A DNA stretch of 64,000 nt from Leptospira limi (lineage in GTDB: Bacteria > Spirochaetota > Leptospiria > Leptospirales > Leptospiraceae), in NCBI RefSeq assembly GCF_026151395.1, contig NZ_JAMQPV010000001.1, positions 744,001 to 808,000 of the forward strand, read 5' to 3'. Positions 1-8,352 of this stretch are shown in pieces. Under the pieces are notes generated by a model. That model was not told the origin of the DNA, ran no database searches, and saw only the letters and a list, made by a program, of their open reading frames with translations. A program made the translations under genes and the position numbers. The number at the start of each line of letters is the position of its first letter. Position 1 is the stretch's first letter.

Positions 1-140
1 TAAATCGTACCCGCAGCTACATTGGCTCGTTCTGCAATGAGGGGCACAGCCGTTCCATCAAACCCTTTCGCCGTAAACAATTCTAATGCAGCAGATAAGA
101 TCTCTTCGCTTTTATTCAATTTAGAAGCCCTTTCGCTCAA
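1..140 (-). CDS. TetR-family regulator, N-terminal part only
   Basis: The reverse strand reads from a TTG at 140 into a typical TetR helix-turn-helix N-terminus: a basic lead-in (SKLNKSEEILSAALELF), then TAKGFDGTAVPLIAERANVA and AAGTI at the edge. The rest lies to the left of the window. TTG is chosen because an in-frame stop (TAG) lies four codons upstream, no ATG is available, and a GGATAGG sits about nine bases before it. The ligand and targets are unknown. The neighbouring plus-strand chemoreceptor relic starts about 100 bases away, so this region may once have been a divergent promoter. Confidence 0.8.
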   Translation of the reverse strand, partial: MSERASKLNKSEEILSAALELFTAKGFDGTAVPLIAERANVAAGTI

Positions 141-243
141 ATGGTTTACCTATCCAAACCCATTTTCATATGGGATGTTCTTTTTTGGATAGGGGTCAAA
201 GATAACCCGAATCCATTTAATTAATACATCAATTGATTGTTAG

Positions 244-1497
244 ATGGGACCCATGGAAGCAAAATCCGCATTGAACAACACTGCTGTTCTACTTGTTGTA
301 TATTTTTACCTCATTTATTCTGGGTTTTTAGGGAATCCAAAGTTTGTACTGTTTAATGGGTTATTAGCAAGTTTTGGTGTCATCCTATCTTATTTTATTT
401 CAGTACACTTTGGAGGACTCATTCCTTCTGAAGATCCAAATTTATACATTCAGACAGGATATGTAGGTACATCCGCGGAAATCGTGAAAGGGATCTTTGT
501 GATGGTGAGTGGGATCTTACTATCTAGACTGATTGCTTTGCTCATTTCGATCAGTGACAAAGGGATCGAAAAAGCAAAAGAATCTGAATATTTGTAAAAC
601 TAGAGTTTAAAACAGAAAAAAATCATCCAGGATTCTGCAAAAAATTTAGAAAACTCGATTCAAAGTTGTGCCAATTATATTTCTCATACTGCCGAAAGAT
701 TAGAATCACAAGCTGCTTCATTAGAGCAAGTAACAGCGATTAATACGGAATTGTTTTCTTCATTTGAATCCAATGCAAAAATCATTGATGATCAAAATGG
801 AAAAATTACTGATTTGTTTTCTGGTTCCAATGATTTAAATCAAATGGTTGCAACCATTAGTATGATCAACCAAGAATTAATCACGATCGCAAATGAAAAC
901 AAAAAGGATACCTCTGAAATTACAGTTGTCTCAAAGAAAACAAGTGAATATTTAAATTCAATCAAAACTTCCTTTGACAAGGTTGATGAAATCAATCAAA
1001 TCATTGCTGAAATTGGAGAAAAAACCAACTTACTCGCATTAAATGCTTCGATTGAAGCGGCACGGGCTAGTGAAGTCAGTAAACTTGCTGATTTTACTGC
1101 AAAAAACGAAAAAATGATTTCTGATGTTGTTAACCATTCTCGAAAATTTATCTATGATGCTGCAGAAGTTTCCATCCAAACCGGAAATTTGACAACCAAT
1201 CAAATTAAAAAACTAGAAATGACAACTGAAAAAGTGAGTCATATGCATCGATTATTTGAAAAACAAAAATCAATCATTTTTGATACGATTAACCAACTAA
1301 CTGAAATCAATGATCTATCGACTCAAATTTCATTTAGCACCAAAGAACAAATTTCTGGTCAAACAGAAGTCAATAAAGGCATTATGGCATTAGAGAACGA
1401 AGTGAACCAAATTTCAAATGCTTCTAGAAGTTTAGAACAATATGTGGAACAAATCAGAGCCCAATCTTTAGATTTATTGACGTTAAGCGAATCATAA
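244..1497 (+). pseudogene. Decayed methyl-accepting chemotaxis protein
   Basis: This is a relic of a chemoreceptor closely related to the intact 521-residue one at 10869-12434. The reading frame from 244 matches the paralogue from about residue 100 (IYSGFLG...KFVL, then DIGYVG/QTGYVG), so the first membrane helices are missing. The same frame is cut by TAA at 595 and TAG at 601 but remains recognisable across them (LESQAASLE...TAI) and continues to 1497. At the signalling hairpin ([14 protein letters not shown]) an 11-codon in-frame deletion at about 1069 removes the segment [12 protein letters not shown], the part that normally contacts CheA and CheW. Even a read-through product should therefore not signal normally. 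The pieces 244-597 and 751-1497 look like separate ORFs but are one broken gene. Confidence 0.88.
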
Positions 1498-1524
1498 TCA
1501 TAAACTTGTTTTTTGGAGATATTC

Positions 1525-2754
1525 ATGTTAGAAAAACGATTTCAAATTCTTAAAAAGATAGGAGTTTTCCTTTTGATAATGTCAATCTTGCAGTGTTCAA
1601 AGAGTAAATTATCACCAGACCAAGTGGTTGATGAACATGGAAAAATCATCCAAGTGATTCCTGAACCAGATGCGACTGAGACAAAACAAATTGAATACAC
1701 TTCCTCTGTAGCTCTTCTCAAAGAAGATGGTACTCTTAATGTTTCAGGTTGGTCGAGATTTCCACACTTTCAGATTAACGAATCATACATCAAAGCGGAA
1801 CCTAAACGTTATAAACGATGGGAACATTACACATTTTATAATGAAAATTTCGGTGGTGCTATCACTGTAACTGATATTGGAAATTTAGCGATGGGTAGCA
1901 TCGAGTTATTGGAATTTAAATCAGGTAAAACAATATTTTCGAAAACAGAACTTGTGAGACCAGGTGCCATTTTTTTTCCAACAAATACTACGGATCCAAT
2001 TGAATTTACGAAAGGAAAACAATTCATTCGTATTCAAAAACAAAAAGGCAAAAGAATCATCACTTATTCAATCCAAGGTGATTCCTCTAACGAAACTATC
2101 CAAGGTAATTTTGAATTTACTGAAAAATCAAATGAAGCTCTTGCAATCATCACTCCATTTTCCCAATCAGATTTCTTTTACGAGTACAAAATGCCAAGTT
2201 TGATTTGTAAAGGTACGATCCTATACAATCAATCTACTTATGATTTTGAAGAAAATAGTTACGCAGTGTTAGATTGGGGAAGAGGTACTTGGCCCGAGAA
2301 AAATAAATGGCTTTGGGCAGCAGGCGCAGGAATGGTCGGTGGAGAACTTCTTAGTCTCAATTTAGGTTATGGATTTGGAGATCCTAAAAACGCTACAGAA
2401 AACGGTATTGTTTATAAGGGAAAAGTTCATAAACTTGATAAAGTAGTTTGGAAGTATGATGTTACAGATTACAAAAAACCTTGGAAATTTGTGAGTAACC
2501 AAGGTAGATTGGAGTTAAACTTTACTCCAGTTTATCTATTGTATTCTGATATAGATCTTATGGGTATGATCGGTTTTTTAAAACAACTGATTCAAAATTT
2601 TTCAATTTCTGAAATCTTTGAATTACTAAAAACCGAAGCGTATTTGAATAAAGCCTTCGGAGTTTATAATGGTTATGTGATTTTAGATAACGGAACAAAA
2701 CTTGAAGTTAAAAACTTGTTTGGTTTTGCCGAACAAATGTACCAACAATGGTAA
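1525..2754 (+). CDS. DUF2804 family lipoprotein
   Basis: 409 residues. The N-terminus has a lysine-rich start, a hydrophobic stretch and a SILQC lipobox (Cys24), so the product is probably lipidated. The body fits DUF2804: the stretch around LDWGRGTWPEKNKWLWAAG, followed by LNLGYGFGD, a T-E-N-G motif and GKVHKLDKVVW, is the conserved core of that family. Its biochemical role is unknown; a lipocalin-like beta fold is usually assumed. ATG 1525 is chosen over a TTG at 1513 because GGAG lies at 1515-1518, with correct spacing for 1525. It ends one base before the convergent MFS gene. Confidence 0.8.
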   Translation: MLEKRFQILKKIGVFLLIMSILQCSKSKLSPDQVVDEHGKIIQVIPEPDATETKQIEYTSSVALLKEDGTLNVSGWSRFPHFQINESYIKAEPKRYKRWEHYTFYNENFGGAITVTDIGNLAMGSIELLEFKSGKTIFSKTELVRPGAIFFPTNTTDPIEFTKGKQFIRIQKQKGKRIITYSIQGDSSNETIQGNFEFTEKSNEALAIITPFSQSDFFYEYKMPSLICKGTILYNQSTYDFEENSYAVLDWGRGTWPEKNKWLWAAGAGMVGGELLSLNLGYGFGDPKNATENGIVYKGKVHKLDKVVWKYDVTDYKKPWKFVSNQGRLELNFTPVYLLYSDIDLMGMIGFLKQLIQNFSISEIFELLKTEAYLNKAFGVYNGYVILDNGTKLEVKNLFGFAEQMYQQW

Positions 2755-2755
2755 A

Positions 2756-3955
2756 TCATATCGAATAGTTTCGAAGTGTTTTTAACCTGATTGTGGTAAA
2801 AATCACAATCAGGGTTAATATAATTCCTGCTGATACAACTGCTGTTGGAATCGAAACTTTTACAAGAATGATCCCCGATAAAAATCCAGCAAACGCAGGT
2901 ACCACTTGGCTTGTAATTGTATACAAACTCATTAACCTTCCTCTGTATTCTTGGCTCACTTCTGATTGAAGGATGGCAACAAGCAAACTGATACTAGCCC
3001 CAGCACCAAATCCACTCACGAGTAATAAACCGATGGAAAGCCATAGATGTGAACTGAGTCCGATGCCTAAAAGACCTAATCCACATAACAATCCAGAGGT
3101 GAGAATTAGTTTTCCATAACCAAACGGTTTTGCCAGTTTTAAAGAAGTTCCTCCTCCCAAAAGTAAAGCTAAGGCAAGGGCTCCTAAAAAGAATCCACGT
3201 TCCATCTCACCCAATTGTAAGACACCTTTTGCATACCTAGGCATCATCACCTGGACTGGTCCCATTGAACAATAGATCACAATCGAAAATAAAAGTGTTT
3301 GTCTAAGTAATGTATGGTTTTTTGCATAAGATACCCCACGTAGAATCCTATCCCAAGCAGAAGAAGTTTTTCCTTGTCCTTCCGTTTTGATCCCGATGAG
3401 TAAACACATTGCAATTAAAAATAGGATAACACCAGTGATGTGAACCATTTGCCAAGAACCAATACTTCTGCAAAACGCCAATATGGGTGGGGCAGAACCA
3501 AAACCTAACATCACGAGCACATTAAATATCACTGCCATCTTTTTTTGTTTCTCTCCTGCCAATCGGCCGAGTAAAGACATCCTAGCGGGAGCAAGGATTG
3601 ACCAACCCACTCCAACAAAAAAAGCAGCAAATAAAAATAAAGATACAGAAGTGACACCAATCAATTGTGAGGAAAGATTTAATAGTCCAAGTGCGATTAA
3701 AAACGAACCATGGGCAATTTGTGCTAAAATTTGTGGTGAGTGAGAATCACACCAGGCTCCTGCAAACCATCCTAGTACCAAGGGAACTCCAAAACATAGT
3801 CCAAATCCAATTCCTGCTAATGCATCTTGGTTCCAAACATCTTGTGCATATAATATTACACTATAGTTCGTTAGGTGACCAGCTAAAAAACCCAAGAAGG
3901 ATGCGGACAAAAATCGAATCATATGTCCTTGGTTGTAAGTATTAGAGGAACTCAT
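2756..3955 (-). CDS. MFS transporter
   Basis: 399 residues with about twelve hydrophobic segments, in the pattern of the major facilitator superfamily. Between helices 2 and 3 the loop reads FAGAWCDSHSPQ, a variant of the G-x-x-x-D-R motif, and a second such loop, LGRLAGEKQKK, lies further on. It most resembles EntS/NreB-type exporters, but the substrate cannot be inferred. Its ATG overlaps the TGA of the upstream propeller gene (ATGA), so it is the last gene of a translationally coupled four-gene operon running 7583 to 2756. Confidence 0.82.
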   Translation of the reverse strand: MSSSNTYNQGHMIRFLSASFLGFLAGHLTNYSVILYAQDVWNQDALAGIGFGLCFGVPLVLGWFAGAWCDSHSPQILAQIAHGSFLIALGLLNLSSQLIGVTSVSLFLFAAFFVGVGWSILAPARMSLLGRLAGEKQKKMAVIFNVLVMLGFGSAPPILAFCRSIGSWQMVHITGVILFLIAMCLLIGIKTEGQGKTSSAWDRILRGVSYAKNHTLLRQTLLFSIVIYCSMGPVQVMMPRYAKGVLQLGEMERGFFLGALALALLLGGGTSLKLAKPFGYGKLILTSGLLCGLGLLGIGLSSHLWLSIGLLLVSGFGAGASISLLVAILQSEVSQEYRGRLMSLYTITSQVVPAFAGFLSGIILVKVSIPTAVVSAGIILTLIVIFTTIRLKTLRNYSI

Positions 3956-5736
3956 TTTGCCTGTGTAACTTCCATAAGAGTAGGTTGCCCATCTTCAATT
4001 TGCCAACTTGGGAAAGCACCATTCGAAGAATAAGCTTTTCCATCCGGTGAAAATTCAATATCACGAGTGAATGTAACTTTTCGACTCATTGGATATACTT
4101 TCCAAATTTCTGTTTTGATATCCATTACCATCAAATTGTCTGATGATGTTCCTGTGACCCAAACAAGATTACGTTTTCTATCCACATTCAGAGAATAAGG
4201 TGTTTCCACGCCATCTACTGCTGTTGGAAGTGGGTACAGTTTGAACTTTCCATCTTCTGGAGTGTACTTAGCGATTGATCCTTCTGGAAATACGGATATC
4301 CATACATGATTGTCTCGATCTACTCGAAGTCTTCGTGGGCCTTGGAATGGTGTTTCAATTACCTGAAAGGAAAAATCTTTCGGATTGATTTTGCCAATTG
4401 TATCAGCGTGTAATCTTGTAAACCAAACAGTTCCATCAGGTGCAACATCAATCCCATATGGCAGTGGCATTCCACTCACACGTTCATCTACAGGTAACAA
4501 ATGCATTGGAAAACCCCAATTCATCAGTTTCACAATGAATCCACTGATCCATAAACTAAAACTTTCTTTTTTGGTTCTTGCAGGTAAATCGAAGTAGTGG
4601 AAAGAAAGATCCTTACGATCAAACATACCTACCTGGTTTGAAAGTGCTAACGTAAACCAAACTCGATCTTCATCGTCAATACGAATAGTATGCGGATAAA
4701 GTCCATTCTGAAACATATGGTCTTTGAACTGTTTGGTTTTTGGATCAAACTCTGTGATTCGTTTTTGTAAGGAAGGAGTGATAAAAATATTTCCGTCAAT
4801 TGGAGATTCCGCAAGGGAATGTAAACCAACATAGGTTTCATGTTTTTGAAATGATCGTAACCTTCCTGGTAATAGACCACCCAACTCATCATCTGGTTGT
4901 TTTGGAACTTTGTATACTACCGTTTTACCTGTGTTAGGATCAATTTCCCAAAGACGGTCCTGGATATTATCACCTACGTACACAAGACCTGTTTTTTTAT
5001 GGTATAGTAAATCATGCATTTGGGAGAAACTATCACCCATAGGCCATTCTCTGATGACTGCTCCATATAACTCTTTTCCCCATGGACGACCAGGTGACAC
5101 ACGTTCAGGGTGTTTGAGCAAATCAACATATGCATTTGAAAGTAAACTTGGAAGTTTTTTCTTAGCTTTCCCATGAGGTCTTGCGCCATAACCCATCATT
5201 CGATTGATGATTTCTTCCCAATCATCTTCAGAGAATGCTCTTCTCATGAAAAAACTTCCTTGTTGGTGACAAAAACCACATTGTTCTAAATATGTTTTTC
5301 TTAAGTCTTTGTCTTCACCAAAGTTAAGTGCTGCGACCCAACTGTTAGAAGGGTATTGTCCTACTAACAAATTTAAATCTGTTTGTTTTTCCATTCGAAA
5401 TGATACAGAACTCTGATTGGAATAGGAACGTAAATTGACATCTTTATAACCAATTTTACGTAATCGAATGTTTACTTTTGGTGCATAAGGAAATGAGATA
5501 TTTACCTTACCATTGGGATTTGTAAACATTGTCACTTCTGGTGTAATCATAAACTCAAGTCTTTCAGGTGGATAACCATGATCATCACGAGGAGGCACTT
5601 GTGGTTTTTCGGCTTTAATCGTAACCATAACAAGATCTAAATTTTTTCCATCACTATCTTTGATATCCAACTGGATTGCAAATAACGAAGAATAGGTGAA
5701 TATTAATCCAAATACAAAAAATTTAAATTTCATCAT
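3952..5736 (-). CDS. Secreted Vgb-like beta-propeller with CxxCH haem motif
   Basis: 594 residues. Three parts are visible. First come a signal peptide (FKFFVFGLIFTYSSLFA) and an N-terminal carboxypeptidase-regulatory-like beta-sandwich up to about residue 120. Next is a short stretch with C-G-F-C-H at about 153-157, the attachment signature of c-type haem. The last 370 residues are repeats such as DGTVWFT, DNHVWIS and NLVWVTG, as in the virginiamycin B lyase (Vgb/YncE) propeller. It probably acts in the periplasm or outside the cell. The catalytic residues of true Vgb were not confirmed, so streptogramin resistance should not be assumed. ATG 5736 is chosen because AAAGGAG lies six bases upstream. 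The gene overlaps the preceding SDR gene by 14 bases. Confidence 0.72.
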   Translation of the reverse strand: MMKFKFFVFGLIFTYSSLFAIQLDIKDSDGKNLDLVMVTIKAEKPQVPPRDDHGYPPERLEFMITPEVTMFTNPNGKVNISFPYAPKVNIRLRKIGYKDVNLRSYSNQSSVSFRMEKQTDLNLLVGQYPSNSWVAALNFGEDKDLRKTYLEQCGFCHQQGSFFMRRAFSEDDWEEIINRMMGYGARPHGKAKKKLPSLLSNAYVDLLKHPERVSPGRPWGKELYGAVIREWPMGDSFSQMHDLLYHKKTGLVYVGDNIQDRLWEIDPNTGKTVVYKVPKQPDDELGGLLPGRLRSFQKHETYVGLHSLAESPIDGNIFITPSLQKRITEFDPKTKQFKDHMFQNGLYPHTIRIDDEDRVWFTLALSNQVGMFDRKDLSFHYFDLPARTKKESFSLWISGFIVKLMNWGFPMHLLPVDERVSGMPLPYGIDVAPDGTVWFTRLHADTIGKINPKDFSFQVIETPFQGPRRLRVDRDNHVWISVFPEGSIAKYTPEDGKFKLYPLPTAVDGVETPYSLNVDRKRNLVWVTGTSSDNLMVMDIKTEIWKVYPMSRKVTFTRDIEFSPDGKAYSSNGAFPSWQIEDGQPTLMEVTQAK

Positions 5737-6688
5737 ATGGAACTCCTTTGGCATTTAAATACATTATGAATGTCTCTTTTGAATTGTACTTGGGAATATA
5801 GCCAAATACTGTCTTTAATTGTGTGTTTGATAATACAGGCCTATAACGTAAAAAATCAATTTGATCGGGACCATATTGTGTGAGCCGAAGTTTCTTAAGT
5901 ACCCATAACAAGGTCTGTAACAAAAAAGCAGGAATGGGAACATATGGTTTTCGGATCATTTTACTAATCTCTTGTAAACTGAGAGCTCCATCTCCAGCTA
6001 AATTAAACTTACCTTCCTTTTTTTCGGCTATACCTTTGGTGATGATTTGAATTGCATCTTCATCCCAAATAAACACGAATGGACTTTTGTGGCCTAAGAT
6101 ACCCATCACAAAAGGTTTTTGGAACATATCGGTAATGAGATTATTCACTGTTTTGCCAAGGATGGTTCCTGGTCTTAAGATCAATTGTTTGAGTTGAGGG
6201 AATATGGATCTGTATTCTGTTAATAATTCTTCCACTTCTCGTTTGTGTTTGGAATATACAAATGCCGAATGGCCTCGTATGGGGTCTGTTTCTTCAATCC
6301 ATTCTTTATTTTCTTTATGATAACCGTATGCTGCACCTGAACTTGTGATGATCACTTGTTCCGTTCGAGCATATCCTGCTCCATCTAACACATTTTTGGT
6401 GCCTTGAACATCAATTTTCCACTGCGTTTCCTCACTCATTCCTGGCGGGGGATTGAGAATTGATGCAAGATGGACAATCGAATTGGGTTTCCAGTCTTGG
6501 ATCAAATCAACAACAGAATTTCGATCACTGATATCCAAAATTTGAAATTCAAATTGGGAAGAAACAAATGACTTAGACATCGGTTTGATATCCGTTGCCA
6601 TGATTTGCCAAGTTGGATAGGTATTTAATAAATGTTGGATGAGCGTGGATCCAATATAACCCGCTCCCCCTGTCACTAAAACCTTCAA
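5723..6688 (-). CDS. NAD-dependent epimerase/dehydratase (extended SDR)
   Basis: 321 residues. The N-terminus VLVTGGAGYIGS carries the G-x-x-G-x-x-G dinucleotide-binding motif at residues 7-13. Further on are the conserved SSGAAYG strand and the catalytic Y-x-x-x-K (YSKHK). It is an extended short-chain dehydrogenase acting on a nucleotide sugar or a related substrate that cannot be named. It starts one base after the stop of the transporter gene upstream, and its 3' end contains the ribosome-binding site and start of the propeller gene, so translation of the three is probably coupled. Confidence 0.85.
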   Translation of the reverse strand: MKVLVTGGAGYIGSTLIQHLLNTYPTWQIMATDIKPMSKSFVSSQFEFQILDISDRNSVVDLIQDWKPNSIVHLASILNPPPGMSEETQWKIDVQGTKNVLDGAGYARTEQVIITSSGAAYGYHKENKEWIEETDPIRGHSAFVYSKHKREVEELLTEYRSIFPQLKQLILRPGTILGKTVNNLITDMFQKPFVMGILGHKSPFVFIWDEDAIQIITKGIAEKKEGKFNLAGDGALSLQEISKMIRKPYVPIPAFLLQTLLWVLKKLRLTQYGPDQIDFLRYRPVLSNTQLKTVFGYIPKYNSKETFIMYLNAKGVPYDEI

Positions 6689-6689
6689 A

Positions 6690-7583
6690 TTAGTTTCCTT
6701 CTACGGGTGGTCGGCTTTTCCAATATGAGACTAAAATCAAACCAGAGATTATATGCCATATTCCCCAAAACGCAGCCACCAAAGCCATGTTTGGCTCTGC
6801 ATGGAATTGTGTTAGAATGAGGCCTAAGGCAAGTCCTGAATTTTGCATTCCTACTTCAATGGTAATGGCACGTTTGTTTGCTTCGTTTTGTAAAAATACT
6901 CTCGCGATTAAATTCCCGATAATTAAAGCTATGAAATTATGAAAAACAACTATCACAAAGACAAACCCAAGATTGTCTAAAAATATCTTCCAATTCCCAC
7001 CAACTGCAACGATGAGAAAGATTAAAAACGCAAAGGATGAAACACGTTTAAAAAATGGAGTGATTTTGTGAGCGAAACCAGTGACAAAGTTTCCTAAGAA
7101 CATTCCCAGCAATAATGGAATTAGTAATAATACAATTAATCCTTTGACAATCATCAAACTATCGATCCTAAGATCTCCTGAACCAGAAATCATAGCATAA
7201 GTGACTGGATTTAAATTTGCCGTTAATGTAAAGTTAAGTGGTAATGTAATGATTGCAAATAAACTAGAAACAGCGGTCATACTTACCGAAAGAGCAGTGT
7301 TTCCTTTGCCAAGATGGGTAATGATATTGGATAGGTTTCCACCGGGACTTGCGGCAACTAACAACATTCCTAATTCAATTCCAGCAGGAAGATCCAATAC
7401 CAGCGTGATAAGCAACGTGACCCAAGGTAAAAAAATCACTTGGCCAATGAGTCCAGCAAGGGCAGCTACAGGTCTTTGTAAAACAGCCTTAAAGGCAATG
7501 AAACGAAGTTCTAAGGCAACTCCAAAGATCATGAGAGCCAAAACCAAACCTAAAACAATTTGGTAATCATTGTTATAATTCAT
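6690..7583 (-). CDS. Bile acid:sodium symporter family transporter
   Basis: 297 residues with nine to ten hydrophobic segments. The segment LLVAASPGGNLSNIITHLGKGNTALSVSMTAVS matches the crossover region of BASS/SBF transporters (a P-G-G-x-x-S-N motif), and the second repeat has EVGMQNSGLALGL, another family hallmark. Bacterial members carry sodium-coupled organic anions, not necessarily bile acids. It is the first gene of the operon down to 2756. Upstream of 7583 is a 278-base gap that should contain the operon promoter; I see no clear -35/-10 pair. Confidence 0.88.
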   Translation of the reverse strand: MNYNNDYQIVLGLVLALMIFGVALELRFIAFKAVLQRPVAALAGLIGQVIFLPWVTLLITLVLDLPAGIELGMLLVAASPGGNLSNIITHLGKGNTALSVSMTAVSSLFAIITLPLNFTLTANLNPVTYAMISGSGDLRIDSLMIVKGLIVLLLIPLLLGMFLGNFVTGFAHKITPFFKRVSSFAFLIFLIVAVGGNWKIFLDNLGFVFVIVVFHNFIALIIGNLIARVFLQNEANKRAITIEVGMQNSGLALGLILTQFHAEPNMALVAAFWGIWHIISGLILVSYWKSRPPVEGN

Positions 7584-7789
7584 ATTTGAATATTCCTAGC
7601 GAACCTTCATAACCAAACATTAACCAATTGAGTTATGAACGGATGTTCATCGGAGTAATATTCTAAATCAGAAAGAAGAGATTCTATCTTTTTTTATCAT
7701 CTTAGAGTCAGAAACCAAAGTTATTTCTGAACACTTCGTTACATTTTTAGTAGTAAATGGATTAAAATAAGTGGGATCATGACAAATTT

Positions 7790-7820
7790 CACAAAAGGAT
7801 AGTGGATTTATCCTTTTGTG
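7790..7820 (-). terminator. Perfect 12-bp hairpin after the porin operon
   Basis: CACAAAAGGATA at 7790-7801 and its exact complement at 7809-7820 enclose a 7-base loop. It lies about 40 bases beyond the stop of the minus-strand lipoprotein gene. No separate T-run follows, though the distal arm contains TTTT, so termination is likely but not certain. Confidence 0.6.
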
Positions 7821-7861
7821 TAGCTAATAATTTATCTAAATAGCGAGTGAATCTGGTTTGA

Positions 7862-8341
7862 TTAAAAACCAGATGCCGTAATCGCAGATCTCGAACAAGG
7901 ATTGTTATTGGGATCACAAGTATACAGTTTAAATGTGAAGCCATCATTTGGGTTAGGCCTTTGTGATGTGGAACCAAAATTAGTTCCACTTGCAAATCCC
8001 AAATCAGTACAACTTGATGTTGATACATTGTATTTTTTAATGTTTGTGTTCAATAATCCTCCAGAACCACCTGGTGGAGTATTGAAATAAGATAAAGGTC
8101 CAATATTTCCACCATTAAGTTGGAAAGTATCATAACAATTTCCTGTGTAAGAACCACCTAAATCAGCGACTTCCATAATCACAAGAGACTTGTTTCTATC
8201 GACTCCACCATTGAGTATATTGTTGATGATTAGGGAAGATATACCATCTCTGTCTTGTTCCTTCGATTGGCAATTTAAAAGGAATAAAGAAAGTGAAAGT
8301 GTTAAAATGATTCTGATCATGAATGTTAATTTAATTTTCAT
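7862..8341 (-). CDS. Small lipoprotein of unknown function
   Basis: 159 residues with a strong hydrophobic leader ending in LFLLNC (Cys24), hence a predicted lipoprotein. The mature part is rich in Gly, Asn and Ser and has four further cysteines (GNCYDTF, SSCTDLG, LYTCDPNNNPCS) that could form two disulfides. I recognise no domain. It starts 11 bases after the porin gene and is probably co-transcribed with it, so it may assist or decorate that outer-membrane protein. Confidence 0.75.
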   Translation of the reverse strand: MKIKLTFMIRIILTLSLSLFLLNCQSKEQDRDGISSLIINNILNGGVDRNKSLVIMEVADLGGSYTGNCYDTFQLNGGNIGPLSYFNTPPGGSGGLLNTNIKKYNVSTSSCTDLGFASGTNFGSTSQRPNPNDGFTFKLYTCDPNNNPCSRSAITASGF

Positions 8342-8352
8342 AAATATTCCTT

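Noticed and set aside
3952..5736. Virginiamycin B lyase (antibiotic resistance) for the propeller protein
   Set aside because: The protein is about twice as long as Vgb, is exported, carries a haem motif, and the lyase active-site residues were not confirmed.
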